A stretch of DNA of 45,065 bases from an uncultured Methylophilaceae bacterium (GTDB lineage: Bacteria > Pseudomonadota > Gammaproteobacteria > Burkholderiales > Methylophilaceae). The notes below the pieces were generated by a model that worked only from the letters and a program-made list of their open reading frames with translations, was not told the origin of the DNA and searched no databases. Below are positions 1 through 11,397 of this stretch, one piece after another. Positions within the stretch are counted from its first letter, which is position 1, and the number at the start of each line of letters is the position of its first letter. The stretch covers positions 1-45,065 of the forward strand of contig CAINIH010000072.1 in assembly GCA_903849185.1 (NCBI GenBank), in the 5' to 3' direction. Both the position numbers and the translations under genes were made by a program.

Positions 1-1316
1 ATTTCATTTGGAATGATTGTAGATATTGAATTTCTATAATGTGCTAGTTTATAAACCCATGTCTTTGGCACATCTTTAAGAAGTGCGAATCCTCCGACCA
101 TATCACCATAGAGAGTTGTGTAACCTACAGCTGTTTCACTTTTATTACTTGTCGATATCACAAGGCCATTAAATTTATTAGATAGCGCCATTAATAAAAC
201 ACCTCTAATACGAGCTTGTAAATTTTCTTCGGTGGTATCAAAAGGTTTATTTTTAAATTCACTAGACAATGTTTTTCTAAAAAGCTTGAAAATAGATTGA
301 ATGTTTATCTCTTTATAATTCACCCCAGTATTTTTAATCATTCTTCTAGACTCTGTAATGCTTATTTTTGCGGTAAATTCTGAAGGCATCATCACGGCAG
401 TAATATTTTTTTTATCAAATGTGTCGTTTGCTAGGGCCAAAACTAAAGCAGAATCAATGCCACCAGATAAGCCTATAAATAGGTTTTTAAAATTATTTTT
501 AACTACATAATCTTTGAGTGCTAATTTAAGCGCTTCATATAGGTGTGCCTCCTTGCTATAGGGAGTTTTATGGCTATTATTTTTAATAGTTGTTTTTGAA
601 AAAATATCAATAATTGCTGTTTCTTCTTTAAAGAAGGATGATTGATGCAACAGTTTTGCTTCTTTATTGACAACGAAAGAACCCCCATCAAATATGAGTT
701 CATCTTGACCCCCAATTGCATTGAGGTAGATCACAGTAGACTTAGTTTCTTTCGCTAATTTAGAAATAACTTTGATTCGAGTATCAGATTTTTCTATTTC
801 ATACGGAGATGCATTAATTACGATAATGCCATCCACCGATTTTTTATTGAGTAATTTGCTTGGTGAAATACTCCAAGCATCTTCACAGATTAAGAGACCA
901 ATTTTTAAACTTTTATGTGTAAAGATAAATTCTTTTTCACCTGGCTCAAAATATCTATTTTCATCAAATACGCCATAATTTGGTAGAGTTTGCTTGAAAT
1001 AGGTACCTTGAATTTTTCCATTAAAAAGCAAAGAGGCTGCATTATATATTTTGCTACCCTTTTTTAAAGGATGCCCCACGATGACTTTGACTGAAGGCAA
1101 GGCTTTCGCAATCTTTTTTAAAGCTTTTGAGCACGCACCAAGAAAATCTTCTCTTAAAACAAGATCTTCAGGTGGATAGCCACATATGGAAAGTTCGGGA
1201 GTAATAAATAATTCAACTCCTTTTTTAGAAGCTTCTTTAGCGCGCTTAATGATAAGGTTACTATTATTTTCAATATCACCAACAAATGAATTTATTTGCG
1301 CTAGCGCTATTTTCAT
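1..1316 (-). CDS. nadE: NAD+ synthase, glutamine-dependent (N-terminal nitrilase domain plus synthetase domain); C-terminus cut by window edge
   Basis: Open reading frame read manually from ATG at 1316 to the window edge (absent from the ORF track because it has no stop in the window). Starts MKIALAQINSFVGDIENN; contains nitrilase-like ELSICGYPPEDLV and synthetase motif GLSGGIDSALVLALA, and STSNKSETAVGYTTLYGDMVGGFALLKDVPKTWVY. Confidence 0.93.
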   Translation of the reverse strand, partial: MKIALAQINSFVGDIENNSNLIIKRAKEASKKGVELFITPELSICGYPPEDLVLREDFLGACSKALKKIAKALPSVKVIVGHPLKKGSKIYNAASLLFNGKIQGTYFKQTLPNYGVFDENRYFEPGEKEFIFTHKSLKIGLLICEDAWSISPSKLLNKKSVDGIIVINASPYEIEKSDTRIKVISKLAKETKSTVIYLNAIGGQDELIFDGGSFVVNKEAKLLHQSSFFKEETAIIDIFSKTTIKNNSHKTPYSKEAHLYEALKLALKDYVVKNNFKNLFIGLSGGIDSALVLALANDTFDKKNITAVMMPSEFTAKISITESRRMIKNTGVNYKEINIQSIFKLFRKTLSSEFKNKPFDTTEENLQARIRGVLLMALSNKFNGLVISTSNKSETAVGYTTLYGDMVGGFALLKDVPKTWVYKLAHYRNSISTIIPNE

Positions 1317-1321
1317 GATGT

Positions 1322-2269
1322 TTAGTAACTGCCACCCGCATTTTTAATCAGATCAACAATCTCACTATTTTTAGCTTTAAGCGCGTATACAAGCGCTGTT
1401 AATCCATAACGATCTTTTGCTTTTAAATTAACTTTTGCGTCAATGAAAAGTTGAGTCATTTCTTTGGATTTATTTGCTATAGCGTAATGAAGAATTGGTG
1501 TGCCATCAGAATCTTTACGATCAATATTGGCCCCGTTTCCTATGAGGATTTTAGCGACTGCTAAATGATTCTTTTTAGTAGCCCAAGTAAGAGCTGTCCA
1601 ATTAAATTGATCTTCATAATCAATTTTTACGCCACGTTTTATAAAGAGAGTTACTGCGTCTGCATTACCTTCCCTGGCAGCATACATAAGAGGGCTATAT
1701 TTATATTTATCTACAATATTTGGATCAGCGCCATGATCAAGTAGTGTTTCAATTGTTTTAATGTCACCATTCTTGGCTGCATACATTAAAACAGTTTGTC
1801 CAGCATCGTTGGCGTTATTAGGATCAATACCATGCTTAATTAAGAGGTCTACAGTGTCATGAAATCCTGATATGGCAGCTAATCCATAAGCACTCCACCC
1901 ATCATTGTCTCTTATTTTAGGATCTGCTCCATTATCGAGTAGCAACTGAGCTGATCGTACATAATTTTTTTTGGCTGCGAACATTAGTGCAGTCCAACCA
2001 TTGTTTTCAGTTGCATTTACTGCCGCACCTTTTTTAATTAAAAGCGCCACAATCTTATCCATATCTTTTCTTGCGGCATACATTAATGCTGTGACACCAT
2101 CTTCATCTTTAGTATTTGGATTGCCACCACTTTCTAAGATAGCGCTTACTGTTTCAATATCACCTTTTGAAGCTGCAGTTAAAAGATAATTCACAGACTC
2201 TTCAGCATATGCAATTGATGCAAATAAAGAAGTAATCAAAAGAAAAACGAAAAGAGTTTTTTTATACAA
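1322..2269 (-). CDS. Secreted/periplasmic ankyrin-repeat protein (about nine 33-aa repeats)
   Basis: N-terminal signal-peptide-like MYKKTLFVFLLITSLFASIAYA, then repeats of the form DGxTALMYAAxxGxxxxVxLLLxxGADPN. Confidence 0.9.
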   Translation of the reverse strand: MYKKTLFVFLLITSLFASIAYAEESVNYLLTAASKGDIETVSAILESGGNPNTKDEDGVTALMYAARKDMDKIVALLIKKGAAVNATENNGWTALMFAAKKNYVRSAQLLLDNGADPKIRDNDGWSAYGLAAISGFHDTVDLLIKHGIDPNNANDAGQTVLMYAAKNGDIKTIETLLDHGADPNIVDKYKYSPLMYAAREGNADAVTLFIKRGVKIDYEDQFNWTALTWATKKNHLAVAKILIGNGANIDRKDSDGTPILHYAIANKSKEMTQLFIDAKVNLKAKDRYGLTALVYALKAKNSEIVDLIKNAGGSY

Positions 2270-2272
2270 TTT

Positions 2273-3145
2273 TTATTTTTTTAATAAGGCTTGCATGGTA
2301 AGTCCCATGTCCGCAGGCGATTTAGACATGCTGACCCCGACTTTTTCTAATGCTTTGATTTTATCTATTGCAAGACCAGAGCCCTGCGAAATAATGGCCC
2401 CTGCATGACCCATTCTTTTTCCTTCGGGGGCTGTAATGCCGGCAATATAACCTGCAATAGGTTTTTTAATGTGTTGTTTAATATATTCAGCAGCTGCTTC
2501 CTCATCCGATCCACCAATTTCGCCGACTAAGATAATGCCCTTGGTATTGTTATCTTCCTCAAACATTTGTAAGCATTCAATAAAATTAAGTCCTTTGATA
2601 GGGTCTCCACCAATACCAACGCAGGTACTCTGACCTAAACCAAGTATAGTAGTTTGCTGAACCGCTTCGTAAGTCAATGTGCCTGATTTTGAAATAATAC
2701 CAATTGATCCAGGCAAATGAATGCTGCCAGGCATGATGCCAATCTTGCATTCTCCAGGTGTAATCACACCAGGACAGTTAGGTCCAATAAGCTTTGATTG
2801 ATTAGCGCGTATAGCTGCCTTCACATTAATCATATCTTGTATGGGAATACCTTCTGTAATACATACGATAATTTCAATACCTTCTTCCGAAGCTTCAATA
2901 ATTGAGTCTGCAGCATAAGCAGGGGGGACGTAAATTACTGTGGCGTTAGCACCCGTTGTTTTAATAGCATCTCTTACTGTATTAAATACAGGTAGATTGA
3001 GATGAGATGTGCCACCTTTTCCAGGCGTAACCCCACCTACCAATTTTGTACCATACGCGAGCGCTTGCTCTGAGTGAAAGGTCCCCTGTTTGCCAGTAAA
3101 GCCTTGGCAAATTACCTTGGTAGATTTATTAATCAGAATAGACAT
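2273..3145 (-). CDS. sucD: Succinyl-CoA synthetase (ADP-forming) alpha subunit
   Basis: [52 protein letters not shown] active-site histidine region. Confidence 0.97.
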   Translation of the reverse strand: MSILINKSTKVICQGFTGKQGTFHSEQALAYGTKLVGGVTPGKGGTSHLNLPVFNTVRDAIKTTGANATVIYVPPAYAADSIIEASEEGIEIIVCITEGIPIQDMINVKAAIRANQSKLIGPNCPGVITPGECKIGIMPGSIHLPGSIGIISKSGTLTYEAVQQTTILGLGQSTCVGIGGDPIKGLNFIECLQMFEEDNNTKGIILVGEIGGSDEEAAAEYIKQHIKKPIAGYIAGITAPEGKRMGHAGAIISQGSGLAIDKIKALEKVGVSMSKSPADMGLTMQALLKK

Positions 3146-3146
3146 G

Positions 3147-4310
3147 TTATTTTTTTATAAGGTTAGTCGCGATAGTTGCCGCTTCAGTAAGTGTATTTGC
3201 AGCTTTAATATTTAAGCCACTTGTTTGTAAAAGTTTTTTGCCAAGATCAACGTTGGTACCTTCTAATCTCACCACAATAGGGATTTGGATACCGACTTCT
3301 TTAACTGCGGCAATAATACCTTCTGCAATAATATCGCAACGCATAATACCGCCAAAAATATTAACTAAAACGACTTGTACGTTCTTATCATCAAGAATAA
3401 TTTTAAAAGCTTTCGCAACTGTTTCAGCAGTAGCTCCACCACCAACATCTAAAAAGTTTGCAGGCTCTCCACCATAAAGTTTAATAAGATCCATGGTGGC
3501 CATAGCCAGACCTGCGCCATTGACCATACAGCCAATATTGCCATTGAGTGCAATGTAATTTAATCCGGCGTCAAAAGCCTCAGCTTCTTTAGAATCATTT
3601 TGTGACCAATCACGAAGCTCAGCTAATGTTTTTTGTTTGTAAAGTGCATTGTCATCAACGTTTATTTTGCAATCGAGGGCAATTATTTTTTTATGAGAAG
3701 TAATCACGAGTGGATTAATTTCTAATAGCGCTAAATTATTTTCAATAAAGACTTTAAAAGCACTTCGAGCAAACTTAACAAAATCATTAATCATTTCGTT
3801 CGGTAAACCTAATGCAAAGGCAATATTTCTTGATTGAAAATCCATGAGTCCGTTAATAGGACTGCACGTTTCTTTGATAATTTTTTCAGGATTATTTTTA
3901 GAAATTTCTTCAATTTCCATACCGCCAGCAGAAGATGCAATGACGACGATTTTTTCTGATTGCCTATCAACTAATATAGAAAAATATAATTCTTTTTCGA
4001 TGTCGCATGACTCTTCGATAAGAAGCGTATTAACGGGCTGACCATCCGGTTTATTTTGATAGGTGACAAGTTTTTTATGGAGAAGTGAATTTGCAACTTC
4101 AACCGCCTCTTTTTTGGAGCTGACAATTTTAACGCCACCCGCCTTACCTCTTCCGCCCGCGTGAATTTGGGCTTTGATGACATAAGAGGAGGACTTTAAC
4201 TCGGCTATTGATTTATCCACTTCATCTATAGATTTAATTGCAATACCTTTTGGAACAGAAATGCCGTATTTTGCAATTAATTGTTTGGCCTGATATTCGT
4301 GGAGATTCAT
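3147..4310 (-). CDS. sucC: Succinyl-CoA synthetase (ADP-forming) beta subunit
   Basis: [54 protein letters not shown]. Confidence 0.97.
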   Translation of the reverse strand: MNLHEYQAKQLIAKYGISVPKGIAIKSIDEVDKSIAELKSSSYVIKAQIHAGGRGKAGGVKIVSSKKEAVEVANSLLHKKLVTYQNKPDGQPVNTLLIEESCDIEKELYFSILVDRQSEKIVVIASSAGGMEIEEISKNNPEKIIKETCSPINGLMDFQSRNIAFALGLPNEMINDFVKFARSAFKVFIENNLALLEINPLVITSHKKIIALDCKINVDDNALYKQKTLAELRDWSQNDSKEAEAFDAGLNYIALNGNIGCMVNGAGLAMATMDLIKLYGGEPANFLDVGGGATAETVAKAFKIILDDKNVQVVLVNIFGGIMRCDIIAEGIIAAVKEVGIQIPIVVRLEGTNVDLGKKLLQTSGLNIKAANTLTEAATIATNLIKK

Positions 4311-4434
4311 GGTAAAAAAGGAGCTAAATAAGCATTATTTTCTACGAATTTAGACAAACATGCTAGTTAAGAATTATATTTTCATAGCAATGTTAGAATT
4401 ATTCATTTAGAGCCTTTTATCATTTATTCATACT

Positions 4435-5280
4435 ATGAAATTATTAGTTCAATCTTCACATAGTTTTCAAAGTCATTTGGCAGAAATCTCTGAAATTTTA
4501 GGCCAAGCGACAGATTATCCATATCAGCTTATTAATGACAATGCTGCTATATATGAGATTGGAGAGGATTTATCCGGAGATTTAAAAAATCAGCTTCATC
4601 TAAAGCATATAGATTTTGCAATCTTAGATCATTACAAAGCTTTAAATGAATTTAGCTTATGTGTCATGGATATGGATTCAACACTCATATCGATTGAATG
4701 TATTGATGAAATCGCAGACATGTGTGGCAAAAAAGAAGATGTCGCTTTAATTACTAAAAGCGCCATGATGGGAGAAATTGATTTTTCACAAAGCCTTATT
4801 AAACGCGTTTCGTTATTAGAAGGTCTTGGAGAAGAAATGCTCTTTAAGGTCATAGAAGAAAGATTAAAATTTAACGAGGGCACTCAAGCATGGATTAAAG
4901 CTTGTCGTAAAAATAATGTCACTACAGTGCTTGTGTCAGGTGGCTTCGATTATTTTGCAGATTATGTGAAAAATAAACTAGGGATTGATGTTGCTATATC
5001 CAATCAGCTTGAAATTAAAGATAAGAAGCTCACCGGTAAAGTATTAGGGCGCATTGTAAATGACGAAGTGAAGGCTCAAACAGTAAGAGAATTTCAAGCT
5101 AAACTCAATATTGATAAGTCAAAAACAATCGTGATTGGTGATGGAGCGAATGATTTAAAGATGTTAGCTGAAGCTCAATATAGCATTGCATATCATGCCA
5201 AGCCTATTGTGCAAGAAAAGGCACGGTTTAAATTCAACCACTCAGACTTTAATGGCGTATTAAATCTTTTTAAAGTTTAA
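4435..5280 (+). CDS. serB: Phosphoserine phosphatase
   Basis: HAD motifs DMDSTLISIECIDEIAD, VSGGFDYFADYV, VIGDGANDLKML. Confidence 0.95.
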   Translation: MKLLVQSSHSFQSHLAEISEILGQATDYPYQLINDNAAIYEIGEDLSGDLKNQLHLKHIDFAILDHYKALNEFSLCVMDMDSTLISIECIDEIADMCGKKEDVALITKSAMMGEIDFSQSLIKRVSLLEGLGEEMLFKVIEERLKFNEGTQAWIKACRKNNVTTVLVSGGFDYFADYVKNKLGIDVAISNQLEIKDKKLTGKVLGRIVNDEVKAQTVREFQAKLNIDKSKTIVIGDGANDLKMLAEAQYSIAYHAKPIVQEKARFKFNHSDFNGVLNLFKV

Positions 5281-6056
5281 ATAAGCTCTTCTTTTAGGAA
5301 GCCGGCTTTATAACGTGCTTCTTTATTTAGTTTTTGATAATTAAGTTCAATCTCGTAAGTCACAAGTAAATTTTTATATGTTTCATGAGGGTCTAGCTTT
5401 TGAGTGTCACATGCCCATCGATACCAAATATTACCGATTGATACATGATGAATCTCTTCTTCATAGATGATTTGTAGGATCGCTGCAATGTCATCATCTT
5501 TTTGCTGCTTAAATTTTTCGATAATAGGGGGTGTGACATCAAGACCTCTTGCTTCCATGGTCCTAGGAATGAGTGCTAAACGATGAATTAAGTCGTGACT
5601 TGTTCTCTCAGCCATTTCCCAAAGACTGTTATGGGCATTAAAGCTGCCATAAGCTAAACCAAATTTTTTAAGATAGTCATTAAGCAAATTGAAATGCGTC
5701 TGTTCTTCATAGGCGATTTGAAGCCAGTCGCTATAAAATTGCTCTGGGAGATTTTTAAAGCGCCAAATGATATCGAGCGCTAAATTAATTGCACTAAATT
5801 CAATATGAGCTAATGCATGAATAAATATTAATTTTCCATGCTGAGTCGAAGCCGATCTTTTTTCAACGAGCCTGGGTGCGACAATGTCAGGTTTTGAAGG
5901 CGCACCTGGTAAATGATAGGTGTGTTTTATATCAGCTTTTGAATCAATCTTTATTTGGTGCGATTTAAAAGATTTGTATATCGCTTGAACTTGATTTAAT
6001 TTCTGATTTAAATCGTTTGCGGCAAGCGCCTTTAGGCATTGCGCTCTTAATTCCAT
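5277..6056 (-). CDS. DUF455 ferritin-like diiron-type protein
   Basis: Paired carboxylate/His motifs YEEQTHF and YEEEIHHVSIG; MEARGLDVTP is typical of the DUF455 family. Confidence 0.85.
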   Translation of the reverse strand: MELRAQCLKALAANDLNQKLNQVQAIYKSFKSHQIKIDSKADIKHTYHLPGAPSKPDIVAPRLVEKRSASTQHGKLIFIHALAHIEFSAINLALDIIWRFKNLPEQFYSDWLQIAYEEQTHFNLLNDYLKKFGLAYGSFNAHNSLWEMAERTSHDLIHRLALIPRTMEARGLDVTPPIIEKFKQQKDDDIAAILQIIYEEEIHHVSIGNIWYRWACDTQKLDPHETYKNLLVTYEIELNYQKLNKEARYKAGFLKEELI

Positions 6057-6063
6057 ATATTAA

Positions 6064-6897
6064 CTAATGAATAGGAACGAGGGTGACTGAGCCGGCTTTC
6101 ATATCTGGTGTAATGATAGATTTTTTATCATAAGACAGAGCTATGTCAGCAGCTGCGGTAAAACCGTCTTTATATAAACTCACTTTGCTACCTTGCACTT
6201 TATAAATCTTTCCATTTTTCCAGTCACTGACAAAGAAATTATCTTTAGATTTAATTAGCCCATCTCCACCGCCAAATCCTTCAGCAACTTTTGAAATTGA
6301 TTTAGTTTTCAAATTAATTTTGTATAAAATACCACTTGAAAAATCTACTTCATATAGATCATTTTTAATGATCCAAAGACCATTAGGCGCCAAAATTTCA
6401 GGCGTATTTTCATTAAGCACTAGAGTGATTTTTTTGTCTTGAGCAATTTTAAAAATAGCACCCCCTGATTTAAGATTACCACTATCACTCACATACAAAT
6501 TGCCTACTTCATCTGAAGTAATATCATTTAAAAAAACAGGCGTTTGTGGAAATGCCATGGTACTTCCAAATACAGCCCATTTGCCATTAGGCTCAACTTT
6601 CAATACTCGATTCTTATCTGTCACATACAAAGACTTGCCGATAAAAGTTAAGCCTTTAGGATCGTCCATACCGCTTGCAAATGTTGAAAGTTTTCCATCG
6701 ATTGAAATACGTGTAATTTTTCCATCACCATCTTTATTGAATTCGCCAATCTCGGAGACATAAATATCACCTTTAGCATCTTGAACCACTGATTCAGGAC
6801 TTACAAAGCCCGAGATTGCATTCAGTGATTCATGTGCTTTTAAAGTCACACTTATAATTACTGAGAGTAGAACTAAAAATACACGTAAGTTTTTCAT
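6064..6897 (-). CDS. Secreted SMP-30/gluconolactonase/NHL-like beta-propeller protein
   Basis: Signal-peptide-like N-terminus (MKNLRVFLVLLSVIISVTLKAHE) and repeated GDIYVSEIG / GNLYVSDSGN / NFFVSDWKNGKIYKV propeller blades. Confidence 0.75.
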   Translation of the reverse strand: MKNLRVFLVLLSVIISVTLKAHESLNAISGFVSPESVVQDAKGDIYVSEIGEFNKDGDGKITRISIDGKLSTFASGMDDPKGLTFIGKSLYVTDKNRVLKVEPNGKWAVFGSTMAFPQTPVFLNDITSDEVGNLYVSDSGNLKSGGAIFKIAQDKKITLVLNENTPEILAPNGLWIIKNDLYEVDFSSGILYKINLKTKSISKVAEGFGGGDGLIKSKDNFFVSDWKNGKIYKVQGSKVSLYKDGFTAAADIALSYDKKSIITPDMKAGSVTLVPIH

Positions 6898-6920
6898 AAT
6901 TTAATGAGCTATATTATTGA

Positions 6921-7406
6921 TTAAAGACATTTCTCTTCGCAACCTTCTTCACTCACACCTAGAGAAAGAAGTAGATCAACCATTTTTTTATCGCCTTTAT
7001 CTTTGACAACGCGAACGATAGATACACCGCCCTTCATCTTTTTATTAATATCAGCACCTTTAGAAGCAAGGTATTTAACAATATCAGTTCTACCGTCAAA
7101 AGCTGCATGATGAAAAGCATTCATTTTTGTAAGTGGATGTGTGTAATTAATATCAGCACCATGATCAACTAAATATTTGAGCGTTTGGAATTGTCCTTTA
7201 GACGCTGCCATGAGAAGTGGACTCCATGCAAAATACGTTGCATTGATGTCTACTTTTTTGACTTCAATATACTTTTTAACAATAGGTAATTTGCCCTCAT
7301 TCACAGCGCCTGCAAATTCTATTTCTTCTGCATCCGTTAATGCGAAAAGCTGCATTGAGAAAGTAAGCAAAATTAATGTCAGTGTTGTTTTTAAAAATTT
7401 ATTCAT
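6921..7406 (-). CDS. Small secreted ankyrin-repeat protein with a C-terminal Cys pair
   Basis: Signal-peptide-like MNKFLKTTLTLILLTFSMQLFA; ankyrin units (WSPLLMAASKGQFQTLKYLVDHGADINYTH; MNAFHHAAFDGRTDIVKYLASKGADINKK); ends GCEEKCL. Confidence 0.85.
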   Translation of the reverse strand: MNKFLKTTLTLILLTFSMQLFALTDAEEIEFAGAVNEGKLPIVKKYIEVKKVDINATYFAWSPLLMAASKGQFQTLKYLVDHGADINYTHPLTKMNAFHHAAFDGRTDIVKYLASKGADINKKMKGGVSIVRVVKDKGDKKMVDLLLSLGVSEEGCEEKCL

Positions 7407-7424
7407 ATGGAGTGATTCTTTCGT

Positions 7425-10400
7425 TTAGTTAAAAAATTGATAAGCATTTGCAAACATTTTATACCATGGTGCTAATCCATCCCATGCTTCAGGATGCCAA
7501 GAGTTTTGAACTGCTCTATAAACTCTCTCAGGATGAGGCATCATAATAGAAAATCGCCCATTATCCGAAGTAAATCCAGTAATTCCTTCAGGAGAGCCAT
7601 TTGGATTCATCGGATAGGCAGAAGTTCCCTTATGGTAATTATCAACATAGCGAAGTGTCGCAAGTTGATGATTTAAAACATCATTCATCTGATTCTGAGT
7701 TTGATATTCCGTATAGCCTTCGCCATGTGCTACCGCGATTGGAAGTATCGCGCCATGCATACCATTAAAGAATATTGAATTAGATTTAAGAATTTCGACG
7801 GATACAAATCTTGCTTCAAATTGCTCCGATTTATTTTTTACAAAATGTGGCCATAAAGCTGAGCCTGGAATAATTTCTTTCAGATTACTCATCATTTGAC
7901 AGCCATTGCAAATACCAAGTGCTATCGTGTCAGGCCTTAAGAAAAAAGCTTCAAAAGCGTCACGTGTTTTTGAATTAAATAGAATAGATTTCGCCCAGCC
8001 TTCGCCTGCACCTAATACATCGCCATATGAAAAACCACCACATGCAACAAGCGCTGAAAAATCAGTTAAAGATTTGCGACCCTCAATAATATCTGACATA
8101 TGCACATCATGCGCTTCAAATCCTGCGGTCGAAAATGCGGCTGCCATTTCAACATGGCCATTGACACCTTGCTCTCTTAAAATAGCAATCTTAGGTTTGG
8201 TTTTTTTGATCGCAAAAGATTGGGGAATGTCAAAATCAAATTTTGGATTTAACCCCGGATCAAGATCATCTGAAATAATAGAAAATTCTTCTAAAGCACA
8301 TTCTGGATTATCTCGTATCGATTGCATCTTGAAAGATGTTTCAGTCCAAGCGCTTTGTAAGTTTGACCTTGTATCTTCAAAGACGATTTTATTTTGATGT
8401 TTAATGTGAATCGTTTGATCGGAATGAATCGATCCAATGAAGAAAGCATTTTGATTTAAAGCGGCATTCATTTTTGTAAGCACACTTGAGATATGTTCTT
8501 TTTTAACTTGAATGACAGCACCTAATTCTTCATTAAATAGAATGGCTTTGATGTCGCTACCACACTCCGTTAAGTCGATATTTAGACCACAGCGTCCTGC
8601 GAAAGCCATTTCAGTTAAAGTAGCAAAAAGCCCGCCATCGGATCGATCATGATAAGCCTCAATCATATTTTCATTTTTCAATGTTTGAATAGCCTGAAAA
8701 AATGCCTTGAGTGTTTTTGTATCATCAAGTGTTGGCGGTATATCACCCACTTCATTAAAGACTAAGTTAAATGATGAAGCGCCTAATCGATTCTTGCCTA
8801 AACCTAAGTCGATATAAATAAGGCCACTCTCTTTAAGATTTCTATTGAGCGCAGGCGTTAAAGTTTTTCTCGCATCAAAGACAGGTGCAAATGCACTTAC
8901 TATGAGTGATACAGGCGAGACCACAGTCTTTTCTTTTTCTTGATCCAACCAAGTGGTCTTCATAGACATAGAATCTTTGCCTACAGGAATGCTAATACCT
9001 AAATCAGGACAAAGATGCATACCAATCTCTTCAACAGCATCAAATAAGGCTGCATCTTCACCTTCATGTCCTGCAGACGCCATCCAATTGGCTGATAATT
9101 TAATATCTTCTAAATGATGAATCGATGCTGCAGATAAATTAGTAATGGCTTCACCTAATGCCATACGCACAGAAGCTTTAGCATCTATCATTGCAATAGG
9201 CGTTTTTTCACCAATAGCAAAAGCTTCGCCTAATGTGCTATCAAAAGATGACAAGGTGACGGCGACATCGGCAACAGGTACTTGCCAAGGTCCCACAAGT
9301 TGATCTCTTGCAATCAATCCTGTGACTGATCGATCTCCGATATGAATCAAGAACATTTTATTTGCAACGGCGGGGTACCTTAATACGCGATATGCTGCGT
9401 CTTTGATATCAATATTTTCTATGTTGACAGATTTAACTCTTCTTTCTTTTCTCTTTACATTGCGCGTCATCTTAGGCGGTTTTCCTAAAAGGATAGATAA
9501 ATCCATATGGACCGCATCTTTTTTAAGAAGACTATCTTCGACAATAAGTTGTTTGTCGTCTTTTGCAATACCTACAATTGCAAACGGACATCTTTCTCGT
9601 TCGCAAAGTGATTTAAATAAATCAAGATCTTTTTCTTTGATCGCTAATACATAACGTTCTTGAGCTTCATTGCACCAGAGCTCGCGTGGAGACATACTTG
9701 GCTCTTCATTGTTAATTGCGCGTAATTGAAAAGTCGCACCGACGCCACCGTCATTCACCAATTCAGGAAATGCATTCGATAAACCACCAGCACCAACATC
9801 ATGAATACTTAAGATAGGATTTTGAGCGCCTAATTGCCAGCATCGATCAATCACTTCTTGCGCTCTTCTTTGTAACTCAGGATTACCTCGTTGTACGGAA
9901 TCGAAATCTAAATTTTCTGCATTAAATCCAGTGCCCATACTTGAAGCAGCGCCACCGCCTAAACCGATAAGCATTGCAGGACCGCCTAATTGAATAAGAA
10001 GGGCGCCTGGTGGAATCGTATGTTTTTTTGTATGAATATCATTAATGCTACCAATGCCGCCTGCTAACATAATGGGCTTATGAAAACCTTTTATCTCATC
10101 ATTGTGTTTGATTTCTAATGTTCTAAAGTACCCTGCAATATTGGGTCTGCCGAATTCATTGTTATATGAAGCGCCCCCAATGGGACCATCGATCATAATT
10201 TGGAGCGCTGATGATATGCGAGCAGGAGCGCCGTAAATATCTTTTTCCCAAGGCTGAATAAATTCAGGAATACGTAAATTAGATACTGAAAATCCTGTGA
10301 GACCCGCTTTAGGTTTTGAGCCTCTTCCCGTTGCACCTTCGTCTCTGATTTCACCACCTGCACCTGTTGCAGCGCCTGAGAAAGGAGAGATTGCTGTCGG

Positions 10401-11312
10401 ATGATTATGCGTTTCCACTTTCATAATAAAGTGAGTAAGTTCTTCGTGATCACCATAAACACCATTTTGGTTTGGATAAAAGCGATTGACCTTAGCGCCT
10501 TCTACAATAGAAGAATTGTCTGAGTAAGCCACAATCGTATTACCAGGATGTAATTGATGCGTATTTTTGATCATGCCAAAAAGTGATTTAGATTGCGTCT
10601 TACCATCTACAATCCAATCAGCATTAAATATTTTATGGCGACAGTGTTCTGAATTTGCTTGTGCAAACATCATGAGTTCTGCATCCGTAGGATTTCTTTT
10701 AATAGAAGTAAAATAATTAAATAAATAATCAATTTCATCTTCAGATAAAGCTAAGCCTAAATTTTTATTGAAATCATTTAAGACTTGTTTTCCACCTTCA
10801 AGTATTTCTGCGTACTGAATAGGTTTGGGAGGTAGATGAGAAAAAAGAGATTGAGCTTCATTAAGATCAAAAATCGAAACTTTTGTCATACGATCATGAA
10901 GTAATACTGAAAGCGTTTTCTTTTCATCATCCGATAATAAAGATTCGTCTTTTAATTCAACATATACAGCAACCGCTCTTTCGATACGTTTGATGTCATA
11001 AAGTCCGCAATGGTTTGCAATATCAGTAGCTCTTGAAGCCCAAGGCGATATGGTGCCAGGACGTGGCATGGTGATAATCGCGTTATGTTTAAATTTTAGT
11101 GTGTGAGCCTTAGGGCCATAATGCAGAATTTTTTCTAAGGTAGCTTTATCGTTTTCTGTGATTTTTTTCTCACACCATACGATATGAATGTATTCAGAAT
11201 GAATATCTTTGATTTGTTTATTGATTGTTTGAAGCTTTCCAAGAAGTTTTTCTTTTCTAAACTTTGAATAAGCTGGACCACCAGCAATATGAATAATTTC
11301 TTGGCTTTGCAT
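7425..11312 (-). CDS. purL: Phosphoribosylformylglycinamidine synthase
   Basis: 1295 aa; [35 protein letters not shown]-terminal glutaminase [12 protein letters not shown] and [10 protein letters not shown]. Confidence 0.97.
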   Translation of the reverse strand: MQSQEIIHIAGGPAYSKFRKEKLLGKLQTINKQIKDIHSEYIHIVWCEKKITENDKATLEKILHYGPKAHTLKFKHNAIITMPRPGTISPWASRATDIANHCGLYDIKRIERAVAVYVELKDESLLSDDEKKTLSVLLHDRMTKVSIFDLNEAQSLFSHLPPKPIQYAEILEGGKQVLNDFNKNLGLALSEDEIDYLFNYFTSIKRNPTDAELMMFAQANSEHCRHKIFNADWIVDGKTQSKSLFGMIKNTHQLHPGNTIVAYSDNSSIVEGAKVNRFYPNQNGVYGDHEELTHFIMKVETHNHPTAISPFSGAATGAGGEIRDEGATGRGSKPKAGLTGFSVSNLRIPEFIQPWEKDIYGAPARISSALQIMIDGPIGGASYNNEFGRPNIAGYFRTLEIKHNDEIKGFHKPIMLAGGIGSINDIHTKKHTIPPGALLIQLGGPAMLIGLGGGAASSMGTGFNAENLDFDSVQRGNPELQRRAQEVIDRCWQLGAQNPILSIHDVGAGGLSNAFPELVNDGGVGATFQLRAINNEEPSMSPRELWCNEAQERYVLAIKEKDLDLFKSLCERERCPFAIVGIAKDDKQLIVEDSLLKKDAVHMDLSILLGKPPKMTRNVKRKERRVKSVNIENIDIKDAAYRVLRYPAVANKMFLIHIGDRSVTGLIARDQLVGPWQVPVADVAVTLSSFDSTLGEAFAIGEKTPIAMIDAKASVRMALGEAITNLSAASIHHLEDIKLSANWMASAGHEGEDAALFDAVEEIGMHLCPDLGISIPVGKDSMSMKTTWLDQEKEKTVVSPVSLIVSAFAPVFDARKTLTPALNRNLKESGLIYIDLGLGKNRLGASSFNLVFNEVGDIPPTLDDTKTLKAFFQAIQTLKNENMIEAYHDRSDGGLFATLTEMAFAGRCGLNIDLTECGSDIKAILFNEELGAVIQVKKEHISSVLTKMNAALNQNAFFIGSIHSDQTIHIKHQNKIVFEDTRSNLQSAWTETSFKMQSIRDNPECALEEFSIISDDLDPGLNPKFDFDIPQSFAIKKTKPKIAILREQGVNGHVEMAAAFSTAGFEAHDVHMSDIIEGRKSLTDFSALVACGGFSYGDVLGAGEGWAKSILFNSKTRDAFEAFFLRPDTIALGICNGCQMMSNLKEIIPGSALWPHFVKNKSEQFEARFVSVEILKSNSIFFNGMHGAILPIAVAHGEGYTEYQTQNQMNDVLNHQLATLRYVDNYHKGTSAYPMNPNGSPEGITGFTSDNGRFSIMMPHPERVYRAVQNSWHPEAWDGLAPWYKMFANAYQFFN

Positions 11313-11397
11313 GTTTTGGGTAGTGTTTTAAGACGTTACTTTAAGCTTATGATTTTAACAGAAGCTATTTTTTAAAACCTTGTTAATTTTTAATAAA

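Noticed and set aside
521-721. 66-aa minus-strand ORF at the left edge
   Set aside because: Lies in an alternative frame within nadE, whose real frame is open from 1316 to the window edge.
1322-2269. Ankyrin proteins as host-directed effectors or toxin-type systems
   Set aside because: No secretion system, toxin domain or host-association gene in the window; Sec-type signal peptides point to periplasmic function.
7906-8397. 163-aa ORF antisense to purL, and other antisense ORFs (e.g. 3238..3477, 22081..22374, 20251..20547)
   Set aside because: Shadow ORFs opposite well-supported genes; no family motifs or independent signals.
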